A stretch of DNA of 34,968 nucleotides from an uncultured Prevotella sp. (GCA_938023885.1 CALJCU010000110.1:1-34968); one strand, 5' to 3'. Shown: positions 8,872 through 17,747, numbered from the stretch's first letter. The notes: generated by a model not told the origin, from the sequence alone. Program-made: numbers and translations.

Positions 8872-10179
8872 TTATTCTTTAATCTTTAGCGCATGCGTAA
8901 TAAACGCCTGCCACTCGTCCCACTGCTCCTGATACCAGTAATGTCCGGTCTGCTGATAGACACTGAGTGTCTTCTTTGCGGGATAGATGTTATACAGTCC
9001 GTAGGATGATGTCGGGGGTACCACCTCATCGTTATAGCCGAAGGAGAACCAGGCAGGTACAGTGCAACGACGGGCGAAGTTGACACCGTCGTAGTAGCGG
9101 ACACCCTCCACGTCTTTTTCCGTAAATGTCTTCTTATAAAAATAATGCGGCCATCCGCCGGCGACATTGTGGCACTCCGCCTCATAGTCGCACATCGCAT
9201 CATGGACGGCTGCGAGAAAAGTCACTCTTTTGTCGAGGGCCGCCACGGCAAGCGAGAGGAAACCGCCCTGCGAGGCGCCCGTGACACCGAGCGTCTTACC
9301 GTCCCATTCAGGCAATGAGGCGATATAGTCGAAGGCACGCACGGCACCCGTCACCACTCTGCGGTAATAGTTCTTCTCAGGCGAGGCGATATTCACATCC
9401 CAGTAGTTGTTGAGCGCACCTCCGAGAAGGATGTCATACACTTTCTGCTCCATCGTCACGGGTATTCCGTGGATACCGATCTCCAGAACGATACACTTGC
9501 CGGGGGCGGTGTAGGTGTCACCTGAATAAGGGCGCACGCCGGCACCGGGCACACGCAACAGTGCAGGATAAGAACCTGCTCTCACAGGCACCCTGAGGAT
9601 GCCATAGATACGTGAGGCATACGAACCGTTGCAGAAACTGACCTCGTAGACGTTGTCCTGCCCGGTGCAGCGCTCAGGCAGCAGACGGCGGGTAGGGTTC
9701 AGTCCCACGGTGCGCGCGTCCTGAAGCGCCTTGCTCCAGAAAGCATCGAATTCCTTGGCATCCTTACACATCGGCCGTACTTTCTCGGGTGAGAATGCGG
9801 CGGTGCACAGCCCGGCATAGTCCTTGCCACCGACATGCGCCGTGACCTTCACACGGTAGAAGCCAGGCGTAGAGAGGCTGCCTTTGAGTCGCATCGTACC
9901 GTCCTTCAGCGCCACGCCTTTCTTCTTAATGTTCGGATACATCACCGGACCGGCCTCATAGTCGACTGACACATTATTATAATATAATGTACCTGAGCGA
10001 AGCACGTTGACGGTGAACGTCGCCGTCTCACCCGTGCGATAGTTCCAGTCGGCATGGTCAGGCGTCACGGTAACTGTTATGTTATTTCCGCGAATCTGCG
10101 CACATACAGACACACTCATGCCCAACAAGAGGCATGACAGAAATAAAACGTGAGAGATAATATTTCCCGATGTTTTCAT
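8872..10179 (-). CDS. CE7-type acetyl esterase with N-terminal extension
   Basis: The catalytic half is an alpha/beta hydrolase of the acetyl xylan esterase/cephalosporin deacetylase family (CE7, AXE1): RVPGAGVRPYSG (oxyanion region), the nucleophile motif GASQGG, the Asp in GYNDEVVPPT and the His in QTGHYW. It is longer than the usual roughly 320-residue CE7 enzymes because a beta-rich region of about 100 residues follows the signal peptide. An in-frame ATG at 10194 would add five residues; 10179 is preferred because the signal peptide (MKTSGNIISHVLFL...) and AT-rich leader start there. It heads the mannan operon about 30 nt after the promoter, suggesting deacetylation of acetylated mannan in the periplasm. 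The substrate is inferred from context. Confidence 0.9.
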   Translation of the reverse strand: MKTSGNIISHVLFLSCLLLGMSVSVCAQIRGNNITVTVTPDHADWNYRTGETATFTVNVLRSGTLYYNNVSVDYEAGPVMYPNIKKKGVALKDGTMRLKGSLSTPGFYRVKVTAHVGGKDYAGLCTAAFSPEKVRPMCKDAKEFDAFWSKALQDARTVGLNPTRRLLPERCTGQDNVYEVSFCNGSYASRIYGILRVPVRAGSYPALLRVPGAGVRPYSGDTYTAPGKCIVLEIGIHGIPVTMEQKVYDILLGGALNNYWDVNIASPEKNYYRRVVTGAVRAFDYIASLPEWDGKTLGVTGASQGGFLSLAVAALDKRVTFLAAVHDAMCDYEAECHNVAGGWPHYFYKKTFTEKDVEGVRYYDGVNFARRCTVPAWFSFGYNDEVVPPTSSYGLYNIYPAKKTLSVYQQTGHYWYQEQWDEWQAFITHALKIKE

Positions 10180-10211
10180 TGTTTTTAAGTGCAATGGTTT
10201 GAAATCTGGTG

Positions 10212-10219
10212 CAAAGTTA
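10212..10219 (-). promoter_or_regulatory. -7 box of the CE7-GH26 operon promoter
   Basis: TAACTTTG on the minus strand matches the Bacteroidota -7 consensus TAnnTTTG and lies 33 nt before the preferred CE7 start. No good -33 TTTG box is seen, as expected for an activator-dependent promoter. Confidence 0.75.
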
Positions 10220-10241
10220 AAGATAATATTGTTACCACAAT

Positions 10242-10278
10242 GATACTATATTAGCATATTCTTGTACTATTGGACAAA
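10242..10278 (-). promoter_or_regulatory. Paired 21-bp-spaced operator, CE7-GH26 operon
   Basis: Reading the minus strand, TTTGTCCAATAGTACAA (10278-10262) is followed by AATATAGTATCATT around 10251-10238. The ATAG cores start at 10270 and 10249, exactly 21 bp apart, and the proximal core is 30 nt from the TAACTTTG box. The same arrangement precedes both susC genes. Probable binding site of the AraC-family regulator (inference). Confidence 0.65.
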
Positions 10279-10310
10279 TATTGAGAGCAATACATTTTCA
10301 TTCAAAGTAT

Positions 10311-10341
10311 TTTGGAAGTATAAATAAATTCACTATCTTTG
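10311..10341 (+). promoter_or_regulatory. Promoter of the antitoxin/PIN pair
   Basis: TTTG at 10311-10314 and TATCTTTG at 10334-10341 are separated by 19 nt, a full match to the Bacteroidota vegetative promoter. It lies 31 nt before the ATG at 10373. Confidence 0.75.
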
Positions 10342-10372
10342 CATAGTAGAATCCTATAAAGTATACTTCATC

Positions 10373-10627
10373 ATGACCATCAACTTATCTCCGCAAGAAG
10401 CAAGTATTTTTAATGCGGCGTGGACACTTATTGAAAAGATGGACGACCGCATAAAAGTGGCTTTATACCTTCAATTGGGGAAAAGCAACAAAGTAATAGA
10501 GGACAGCAAGAAAATGACACACGAGGAAGCTCTGAAACTTGTTAAATCTTTGTCGCTAAAGCCTTCTGTCCCCATTCCTGCCGACGAGGACGGAAAAGGT
10601 GCATTAGCTAAATCTAAATATTACTAA
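10373..10627 (+). CDS. Small antitoxin-like protein
   Basis: The 84-residue protein is lysine- and glutamate-rich with predicted helices and no signal peptide. I do not recognise a named family. It is placed one base before the ATG of a PIN-domain gene and is driven by a clear promoter, so it is most likely the antitoxin partner of a type II toxin-antitoxin pair (inference from context and size). The pair is AT-rich compared with the flanking GC-richer PUL genes, consistent with recent acquisition. The stop is TAA. Confidence 0.6.
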   Translation: MTINLSPQEASIFNAAWTLIEKMDDRIKVALYLQLGKSNKVIEDSKKMTHEEALKLVKSLSLKPSVPIPADEDGKGALAKSKYY

Positions 10628-10628
10628 G

Positions 10629-11048
10629 ATGATTATATTGTATTGATTGATACTAATGTTCCTTTTGGACGCCCTTTTCTCACGTGAGCCATTCGCCGAA
10701 AGTGCATGGGAGATTCTGTCTTTGGGAGTGGAAGGGAAAATTTCACTTAACATTTCTACGCTATCAATAGTAAATGCGGTTTATATAGCAAAGAAGTATG
10801 ATGTCTCTACGAAAGACGTTAAAGACAGACTTCTAAGTTTCAGTAAATATATAGATTATGTCGATTTGACGGACGATAATGTCATTGATAAGTTAGGTTC
10901 AGAATGGAAAGACTTTGAAGACTCCATTCAGTATGGTTCCGCAAAGATGGTAGCTGCAGACCTCATTATTACCCGGAATCCTAAAGATTTTATCAATTTA
11001 GATATTGTGATCAATACACCATCACAGTTCTTAGAAAATTATCAATAG
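10629..11048 (+). pseudogene. PIN-domain toxin-like gene with disrupted start
   Basis: The body (from LLDALFSREPF to TAG 11048) is a PIN_3-type ribonuclease domain, with the late acidic motif FEDSIQYGSA and DLIITRNPKDF. The start is broken: ATG 10629 reads MIILY then TGA at 10644. The segment IDTNV, which holds the first catalytic Asp of PIN domains, is present but in another frame (10646-10660), and the main frame resumes at CTT 10662. Restoring one base near 10644 and removing one C near 10661 gives a continuous MIILYLIDTNVLLDALF start. As written, the only open start (TTG 10647) makes a 133-residue protein lacking that Asp. Either an inactivated toxin or two sequence errors. Confidence 0.75.
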
Positions 11049-11094
11049 ACTGGATTCCTATTTTGGCGAGTCACTTTAAAAACTGACCATCACT

Positions 11095-11130
11095 GTGACG
11101 CGACCGCGTCACGATCTTTTCACGGCCGTG
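11095..11130 (+). terminator. Palindromes after PIN gene, probable terminator
   Basis: GTGACGCG and CGCGTCAC (11095-11112) form a perfect palindrome, followed at once by GATCTTTT and then a second palindrome CACGGCCGTG (11121-11130). The first hairpin plus T-run fits an intrinsic terminator 46 bp after the PIN stop. Confidence 0.5.
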
Positions 11131-11235
11131 TCACGATGACGCTACGCCTTAATCGTATCATCATCCAACTTTTAAGAGTGTGTCTTAACACACTAACTTA
11201 CACCTATTTATACATAGTAAGAGCACAACTTTTAG

Positions 11236-11278
11236 TTTGGTACAATAGTGTCATTTTCAGCTAAAATAGTATTACATA
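11236..11278 (+). promoter_or_regulatory. Paired 21-bp-spaced operator, first susC
   Basis: TTTGGTACAATAGTGTCAT (11236-11254) is followed by AAAATAGTATTACATA (11263-11278). The ATAG cores begin at 11245 and 11266, exactly 21 bp apart; the proximal core is 31 nt before TAACTTTG. Nearly the same sequence and spacing recurs before the second susC. Confidence 0.7.
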
Positions 11279-11296
11279 CTTACTACAAACAATTAT

Positions 11297-11304
11297 TAAC
11301 TTTG
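11297..11304 (+). promoter_or_regulatory. -7 box of first susC promoter
   Basis: TAACTTTG matches TAnnTTTG. No TTTG lies at the expected -33 distance; the proximal operator half-site ends about 18 nt upstream, consistent with an activated promoter. Confidence 0.75.
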
Positions 11305-11388
11305 CAACTGTAATTGAAAAGCAAACTTAACATAAAGGCGAAATTACTTATTAGAACAATAATGGAAATCTAAAAATTTAGAGTAAGT

Positions 11389-14300
11389 ATGAGTTTTAAG
11401 ATTAGTACAACCTTGCTGACAATAAGTTGCTGCACCGCCTTAGGACTATCCTATTGCCCGCAGGCGCAAGCAACATCGCCTAACCTGAGTGCACAGGCCG
11501 TACAGCAAGTGAGAAAAGTCTCAGGACATGTAGTGGATGCTGATGGTCCAATCATCGGAGCCAGCATCGTGGAGAAAGGCAATCCTAAGAACGGAGCCGT
11601 GACAGACCTCGACGGTAATTTCTCCCTCAACGTCAGGCCGGGTGCTACCCTGGTCGTATCCTATATAGGATATAAGACGCAGGAGGTGACCGTAGGCAAC
11701 CAGCCGGACATCGCCATCACGCTGAAGAACGACGAAAAGACCCTCGAGGACGTTGTCGTCGTCGGTTATGGTGTACAGAAGAAGAAACTTGTCACCGGCG
11801 CTACCGTGGAGGTCAAGGGTGACAATATCGAGAAACTGAACACCACGCAGGTCCTCGGAGCTCTGCAGAGCCAGACTCCCGGTGTGAACATCACGGCAAT
11901 GTCCGGTCAGCCGGGTGACGGTTACAAAGTGGCCATCCGTGGTGCCGGCACGAACAGTGACACCAAGCCTATCTATGTCATCGACGGTGTTGCCGGTGGC
12001 GATATCAACAACCTCAACCCTGCCGACATTGAGCGTATCGACGTGCTGAAGGATGCTGCCTCTGCAGCCATCTACGGTGCCAACGGTGCCAACGGTGTGA
12101 TCCTCATCACCACTAAGCAGGGTAAGCAGGGTAAGATACAGATAAGCTACGATGGAAACACCGGTTGGCAGAACATGTACAAGATTCCTAAGCTCCTCAC
12201 GGCCAGGCAGTATATGCAAGTTCAGGATATGGTAGCCATGAACAACGGCGGCTCAGCCTACGACTGGAACAAATATATCGACAAAGACCTGCTGGCAGCT
12301 TATCAGAACGGCGGCAACGCAGGCACTGACTGGCTCGATGCCCTCCGCAACAAGAACGCCGTCACGACAAACCACGCCATCAACATCACCGGCGGCAGTG
12401 ACCGCAGCAAGTTCTCTACGGGTATCGGTTATCAGTACCAGAATGGTATCCTCGGCGGACAGTACGCTAAGTCTGACTTCCGTCGTTTCACCTTCCGCCT
12501 CAACTCCGAGCATGTCATCTATCGTAACAGTAAAAACCTGGATGTCGTGAAGTTCGGTGAGAACGTCTATTTTCAGCATCGTGAGAAACAGGGTATCCAG
12601 ATCGGCAACCAGTACAGCAATGTGCTCTCCACCGCCCTTCGCGCCAATCCCTGTGTACCTATCTATGATGCCGACGGCAACTACTTCGACGCCGACGACC
12701 TGGCTAAATCAGGTACAGAAGGCTGGATGAACTATAACTCTTACACCCTGAACCCGATCTATCAGCTCGTCAACAGTCAGAGTGCCAACAACAAGAGCCG
12801 CAACTTCAACCTCAACGCCATCGCATACGTGGAGATTCAGCCGACTAAAGGCCTTGTCTATCGTGGACAGGTCAACTACAGCCAGAACACCTACTCCTAT
12901 CGTTCCTTCCTTCCTATCTACAGGGCCAACACCACCAACAAGGACGGCTTCCGCACCGTCGACGAGACCAACCAACAGGCAGGGCTGGGATGGAACTGGA
13001 GTATGCAGCACACCTTAAACTATAAGTTTAACATCAGGGACAACCACTTCGATGCCTTGGTCGGTACTGAATATTACCAGACTCGTCCGGGCATGGGTGA
13101 GAGCATCAGCGGTATGGCCACGAACAGTATCTACAGAGACTTCAAGCATGGCTACCTCTCTCTGACTAAGGATCGTAACGGTGCTGCCACTGTCACGGGT
13201 GTGCCTTATACCGATGAGACCGTCAACTCTTACTTCAGCCGTATCAACTACGACTACAACGAGACTTACATGTTCAGTGCCATCCTTCGTGCTGACGGTT
13301 CGTCCCGCTTTGCCAGTGGTCACCGCTGGGGTTGGTTCCCCTCCTTCTCCGCAGGCTGGGTGATCAGCAACGAGAGGTTCATGCAGCCCGCTGCAAGTTG
13401 GCTCGACTTTCTGAAGTTCCGTGCCGGCTGGGGTCAGAACGGCAACAAGAACATCGGCGATGCCTTCGGCTACCTCGCTACCTATACCTATGGCGACCTC
13501 GGTTATTACTCCTTCAATAACACCAAGGAGAGCGCTACACAGGGTGCTTATCTCAGCCGTCTGGCCAATGAGGACCTGACGTGGGAGACCAGTGAGCAGA
13601 CTGACCTCGGTCTTGACGCCCGCTTCCTCCACGGCCGTTTGGGTGCCACCCTCGACTGGTATTACAAGAAGACCAAGGACCTGCTCGTACAGGTACAGAT
13701 CCCGGGTACCTCCGGCTTCTCTACGCAGTGGCAGAATGCCGGTACCGTGCGTAACTCCGGTTTCGAGGTTGCTCTGAACTGGAACGACAAGATCGGCAGC
13801 GACTTCAACTACGGCATCAACTGGAACATGGCCTACAACAGCAACAAGGTCACGGAGATCAAGAATGCCAACCGCTACAACGAGGGCGGTAACGACCTCC
13901 TGGCCCAGAACACGGGTATCATGGCCCGCATGGAGGAAGGCCATCCCATCGGCTACTTCTATGGTTACAAGACAGAGGGTGTCATGCAAAATGCCGCTGA
14001 CGTACAGGCTTATCTCGACAAGAACTGCGGTGGCAATGCAGCCAACTCTCTCCAGGGCTCCGACATCAAACCGGGTGATCTGAAGTTTGCCGATACCAAC
14101 CGCGACGGCAAGATCACAGCTGACGATAAGACTGAGCTCGGTGATCCGAACCCCGACGTGACAATGGGCTTCAGTTTCAATATCGGTTACAAGGGCTTCG
14201 ACCTCAGCGTGACGATCTACGGCGCCTTCGGCCAGCAGGTGATGCGCTCCTGGCGTAAGTTCACCGACGGTCAGTATGAGAACTACACCACAGAGGTGTA

Positions 14301-14652
14301 CAAATACTGGCATGGTGAGGGCACATCCAATAAGTATCCGCGTCTGACTCCGGGTAACACCGGCCCCAACTGGCAGCAAATCTCCGACATCTACTGCAAG
14401 AACGCTTCTTACTTCCGCATGCAGAACATCACGCTCGGCTACGACTTCAAACACATCTGGAAGTCATGCCCGTTCCAGCAGCTCCGTCTCTATGTCACTG
14501 CACAGAATCTCTTCACCATCACCGGCTACGACGGTATGGATCCTGAGAACGGTATAGCCCTCAACAGCAGCGAGCCATGGGTGACAGGTGTCGATGTCGG
14601 CAACTATCCTTCACCCCGTACCTATCTGATTGGTGTCAATGTTAAATTCTAA
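11389..14652 (+). CDS. SusC-like TonB-dependent transporter (first pair)
   Basis: The 1087-residue outer membrane transporter imports oligosaccharides with its SusD lid. It has a signal peptide, a carboxypeptidase-like (CarbopepD_reg) domain at about residues 42-120 (VSGHVVDADGPIIGAS, SYIGYKTQEV), a TonB-box region EDVVVVGYGVQKK, a plug domain up to about residue 245 (YVIDGVAGGDINNLNP, AAIYGANGANGVILITT), then a long beta-barrel with the family end AQNLFTITGYDGMDPE and a terminal NVKF. The SusD gene starts 11 bp later. Its promoter shares the paired operator with the CE7-GH26 operon, so it very likely serves mannan import. The stop is TAA. Confidence 0.96.
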   Translation: MSFKISTTLLTISCCTALGLSYCPQAQATSPNLSAQAVQQVRKVSGHVVDADGPIIGASIVEKGNPKNGAVTDLDGNFSLNVRPGATLVVSYIGYKTQEVTVGNQPDIAITLKNDEKTLEDVVVVGYGVQKKKLVTGATVEVKGDNIEKLNTTQVLGALQSQTPGVNITAMSGQPGDGYKVAIRGAGTNSDTKPIYVIDGVAGGDINNLNPADIERIDVLKDAASAAIYGANGANGVILITTKQGKQGKIQISYDGNTGWQNMYKIPKLLTARQYMQVQDMVAMNNGGSAYDWNKYIDKDLLAAYQNGGNAGTDWLDALRNKNAVTTNHAINITGGSDRSKFSTGIGYQYQNGILGGQYAKSDFRRFTFRLNSEHVIYRNSKNLDVVKFGENVYFQHREKQGIQIGNQYSNVLSTALRANPCVPIYDADGNYFDADDLAKSGTEGWMNYNSYTLNPIYQLVNSQSANNKSRNFNLNAIAYVEIQPTKGLVYRGQVNYSQNTYSYRSFLPIYRANTTNKDGFRTVDETNQQAGLGWNWSMQHTLNYKFNIRDNHFDALVGTEYYQTRPGMGESISGMATNSIYRDFKHGYLSLTKDRNGAATVTGVPYTDETVNSYFSRINYDYNETYMFSAILRADGSSRFASGHRWGWFPSFSAGWVISNERFMQPAASWLDFLKFRAGWGQNGNKNIGDAFGYLATYTYGDLGYYSFNNTKESATQGAYLSRLANEDLTWETSEQTDLGLDARFLHGRLGATLDWYYKKTKDLLVQVQIPGTSGFSTQWQNAGTVRNSGFEVALNWNDKIGSDFNYGINWNMAYNSNKVTEIKNANRYNEGGNDLLAQNTGIMARMEEGHPIGYFYGYKTEGVMQNAADVQAYLDKNCGGNAANSLQGSDIKPGDLKFADTNRDGKITADDKTELGDPNPDVTMGFSFNIGYKGFDLSVTIYGAFGQQVMRSWRKFTDGQYENYTTEVYKYWHGEGTSNKYPRLTPGNTGPNWQQISDIYCKNASYFRMQNITLGYDFKHIWKSCPFQQLRLYVTAQNLFTITGYDGMDPENGIALNSSEPWVTGVDVGNYPSPRTYLIGVNVKF

Positions 14653-14663
14653 ATTCCGAAACC

Positions 14664-16436
14664 ATGAATAAACTGTTATATCTGTTGTCAGCAGCAACGG
14701 TAAGCCTCACTCTGGCATCCTGCTCCCTTGATGCCGATGACATCACGGAGGCTACCGGCGACAAGTTCCCGGCATCGGAAGAAGATGCCACGGCATCCCT
14801 CGCCGCTATCTATGAGAACCTGAACCAGGTCTGCGCCACGCCCCAGCAGTCGTTCCTCTACCTGTCGATGCTCGCCAGTGACGACAACCTCGGCGGTGGC
14901 GGTACCAATGATAAGCTCATGCAGGCTGAGGATCTGCTCTGCAACTACAACCAGAACATGACGGAGCAGTTCTGGAAAGACCGCTACTCCGGCATCTCAC
15001 GTGCCAACGGCCTCATCGCTTCCCTGCCAAACATCACGACATTGAGCAAGGAGATCCGCAATACCGATATGGGTGAGGCCCTCTTCCTCCGTGCGTTCTA
15101 TCACTATGAGCTCGCCTCTATGTACGGCAACGTGCCTTTGATGACAGAAGCCACCGGTAAGGTGATGAAACAGGGTGAAGTGAAAGTGCTCTGGGAACAG
15201 ATTCTCCAGGATCTATATGATGCCGCTACCTGTTATCTCCCTGCCAAGCGCCGCAACGACGGTCATATTGACAAGTACACAGCAGAGGCTATGCTCGGAC
15301 GTGCCTGGCTGTTCTATACCGGCATGTACGGCAATGGTACCGACCTGAAAGCTCTCACCAGTACGGCCTATAGTCCGCTGACAGAGGTTGCCCTGCCTAA
15401 TAGCAAGACGCTGACAAAGAAGATGGTCAGCGACTGCATCGATACCTGTGTCAACAACTCCGGCTACTCTCTCGTTCCCGACTACCGCAACCTCTGGGCC
15501 TATACCAACCGCTGCACCGTGGAGGACTATTCCTACACCAAGGGCCAGGGCCTGAAATGGGTAGAGAACGACGAGACGGCTGCTTCCGACAACAACCCTG
15601 AGTCGATGTTCGCCGTCAAGTTCAACAAGCTCTCTTCCTGGTCAACCACCATCGGTTACGCCAACGGCTACGCTCTTCACTTCGGTATGCGTGGCGGTCA
15701 GGACTACGCCAACACGTTCCCCTTCGGCCAAGGCTGGGGTGCCGGTCCTGTCGCTCCCAACCTCGTGAAAGAATGGCAGGCTGACGAGCCTAACGATCTG
15801 CGTCTTGAGGCTTCCATCCAGGATGTCAACAAGCTCCCCGCTTACAAGAGAGGCGGCTGGGCTGACTTCGTCCAGGAGACCGACTACTATGAGAAGAAGC
15901 TCTCACCTATCTCTGCCAAGAACAGTGACGGCAAGTATGTGTGCTGCTTCGAAGATATCATGTATGGAGACAAAGGAGGTCTGAGCGGCGGCTATGGTAA
16001 CAACATGCAGCTCGACAACATCCACGACCTCGTGCTGATCCGTTTTGCCGACGTGCTGCTCATGCAGAGTGAACTCGAAGAGAATGTCAGTGGTATCAAC
16101 CGCGTTCGCGCCCGTGCCGGTCTGGCTCCTATCTCTACCTACTCGCTGAAAGTCCTGCAGAACGAGCGCCGTCATGAACTCGCCTTCGAGGGCGTGCGCT
16201 GGAATGATATCCGCCGCTGGCATATCGCTGCTGCCGCCTTGGAGGCACAGAACAATCAGCCTGTCTACTATTGCGGTAAGGAAGCAAAGAACACTGCCCA
16301 CAACGGGGGCTATGCGGCCCGTTACAATGCTACGCAGGATTCTTCAAGATGCCGGAGAACCAGGTATCCCTCGGCAGTGTCGTACAGAACGACGGATGGG
16401 ACAACAGCTCTGAGTATCAGGGCTGGTAATGAGTAA
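14664..16436 (+). CDS. SusD-like lipoprotein, C-terminus frameshifted
   Basis: This is the glycan-binding lid of the first SusC. It has a lipoprotein signal (LTLASC, Cys20), the TPR-rich SusD body (EALFLRAFYHYELASMYG near residue 140) and the C-terminal VLQNERRHELAFEGVRW helix. The last about 32 residues of the frame as written are not family-like. From 16340 the neighbouring frame instead reads FFKMPENQVSLGSVVQND and ends SSEYQGW with TAA at 16427-16429, a typical SusD end. A missing base near 16338 (CAGGATTC where CAGGGATTC would fit) explains this; the intact protein would have about 588 residues. A real lesion at this end would remove part of the SusC contact region. Transcribed with susC upstream and an SGBP 23 bp downstream. 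Confidence 0.93.
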   Translation: MNKLLYLLSAATVSLTLASCSLDADDITEATGDKFPASEEDATASLAAIYENLNQVCATPQQSFLYLSMLASDDNLGGGGTNDKLMQAEDLLCNYNQNMTEQFWKDRYSGISRANGLIASLPNITTLSKEIRNTDMGEALFLRAFYHYELASMYGNVPLMTEATGKVMKQGEVKVLWEQILQDLYDAATCYLPAKRRNDGHIDKYTAEAMLGRAWLFYTGMYGNGTDLKALTSTAYSPLTEVALPNSKTLTKKMVSDCIDTCVNNSGYSLVPDYRNLWAYTNRCTVEDYSYTKGQGLKWVENDETAASDNNPESMFAVKFNKLSSWSTTIGYANGYALHFGMRGGQDYANTFPFGQGWGAGPVAPNLVKEWQADEPNDLRLEASIQDVNKLPAYKRGGWADFVQETDYYEKKLSPISAKNSDGKYVCCFEDIMYGDKGGLSGGYGNNMQLDNIHDLVLIRFADVLLMQSELEENVSGINRVRARAGLAPISTYSLKVLQNERRHELAFEGVRWNDIRRWHIAAAALEAQNNQPVYYCGKEAKNTAHNGGYAARYNATQDSSRCRRTRYPSAVSYRTTDGTTALSIRAGNE

Positions 16437-16459
16437 AACTTTAAACAAGCTATCTAAGT

Positions 16460-17641
16460 ATGAACAAGATATTATTTGCTGCGCCTCTGCTTGCTTTGGC
16501 ACTGGCCTCATGCAACCCGTCCGACATTGAGGGCGGTGATGAATGGAGCGATGTCCCCGCCGGCCAGCTGCAGGTATCTGCTACGCCGGTCCAGGTCAAC
16601 GGCAAGAACTCCAACCAAGTACATGTCGTCTGCTCTTCACCGACGAATGTGTACTGGCAGGCTGATCAGCTGATCGAAAAGACGACGAACACGGTATCTT
16701 CCGATGCCACCATCTATTTCACAAAGCTCGGGCAGAACACCGTGAAATGTCTCACCACCAACGACGGTGGCATGCCGGAGGAGAAAGACCTCACCGTGCA
16801 GATCGATACGATCACCTATCTCACGGATGAGTTGAAGACCCGTCTGTGCATCGGTCAGACCGGCGCGCCCGACCACTTCGGCACAACGTTCAACAAGGAT
16901 CTGATCAAGGTGGAGCAGGACAAGGACACCAGCGGCAAGCTCGGCAACAAACTGAACATCGTCAGCAACCTCAATCCGGTGCTCTGCACCTTCCACTGGG
17001 GCACAACAACGCTCGACAAGACTATCGGCTCACTGACGACTTACAGTCTTGATACTCCGCAGGAGCTCACCGTGGACATCATGGATGCAGCCGGCAACAC
17101 GAAGACCATCGACCTCGGTTCTTACACCGCCAAGACTTACACGGATGCTCCGGCAGAGATCCAGCCCATCACCGGCTGCGATCCGAAAGATCCTGCTACA
17201 GCTGACAACGCCAAGACATGGGTGCTCTCTGAAGGCAACAACTGGGGTAACGGTGCCGCCACCGATGCCGCAGGGAGCTGGTGGACGACCGATGTCACAG
17301 GCCAGGGCGGCTCCTACGGCGAGATGACCTTCAGTTGGAAGGCCGGCACACTGACCACGCATATTGACAATGAAAGCAATGAGCGTGGCGACAAGAGCGG
17401 TACCTGCACCTTCAAGCTCGACTTCTCTACACGCAATGCGTCGACGAACGTCATCTGTAACCTCATCACAACTGGTGCCGGCAACATCGTCTTCCCGTAT
17501 ATCATCAACGAGAACTACAAAGAGTGCCACAACTTTGAGATCACGAAGGTGACGGATACCGACCTCTACATCCGTGCCCAGCATACCGTATCGGGCCATG
17601 AGGGAGAGGGTACCTTCTGGCACTTCGCCGTGAAGAAGTAA
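16460..17641 (+). CDS. Surface glycan-binding lipoprotein (SusE/F position)
   Basis: The 393-residue protein has a lipoprotein signal (LALASC, Cys18) and an acidic start (EGGDEW) that fits surface export. Residues about 35-110 look like a PKD/Ig-like fold, and the C-terminal 150 residues, rich in Trp and Gly (NNWGNGAATDAAGSWWTTD, GTFWHFAVKK), resemble a beta-sandwich of the kind that binds glycans. No catalytic motif is seen. It is third in the susC-susD operon and is followed by a strong terminator, so it is likely the SusE/F-like binding protein of this transporter. The ligand is inferred from the operon. Confidence 0.8.
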   Translation: MNKILFAAPLLALALASCNPSDIEGGDEWSDVPAGQLQVSATPVQVNGKNSNQVHVVCSSPTNVYWQADQLIEKTTNTVSSDATIYFTKLGQNTVKCLTTNDGGMPEEKDLTVQIDTITYLTDELKTRLCIGQTGAPDHFGTTFNKDLIKVEQDKDTSGKLGNKLNIVSNLNPVLCTFHWGTTTLDKTIGSLTTYSLDTPQELTVDIMDAAGNTKTIDLGSYTAKTYTDAPAEIQPITGCDPKDPATADNAKTWVLSEGNNWGNGAATDAAGSWWTTDVTGQGGSYGEMTFSWKAGTLTTHIDNESNERGDKSGTCTFKLDFSTRNASTNVICNLITTGAGNIVFPYIINENYKECHNFEITKVTDTDLYIRAQHTVSGHEGEGTFWHFAVKK

Positions 17642-17671
17642 TGCCGTAAAGAAGTAAACTTTTCTTCTTTT

Positions 17672-17713
17672 TCACGGGGGCTCTTTTTACCTGCGGAGTC
17701 CCCGTGATTTTTT
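17672..17713 (+). terminator. Intrinsic terminator of first susCD operon
   Basis: TCACGGGGGCTC (17672-17683) pairs with GAGTCCCCGTGA (17696-17707), a 12-bp stem with one G-T pair, followed by TTTTTTAT. It ends the susC-susD-SGBP operon 30 bp after its last stop. Confidence 0.88.
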
Positions 17714-17747
17714 ATCATTTGCGGCAAAATAATTACTTTTTTATTCT

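Larger units (their letters stand above)
11131..11388 (+). other. Leader region of first susC
   Basis: This gene-free stretch has no ORF I can support. It holds the paired operator and the TAACTTTG box described separately, followed by an 84-nt AT-rich untranslated leader up to the susC ATG. Confidence 0.6.

Noticed and set aside
13015..14454. 479-codon open frame on the minus strand inside the first susC
   Set aside because: It is antisense to a clear SusC barrel and its product has no family features; such long shadow frames arise from the codon use of these GC-richer genes.
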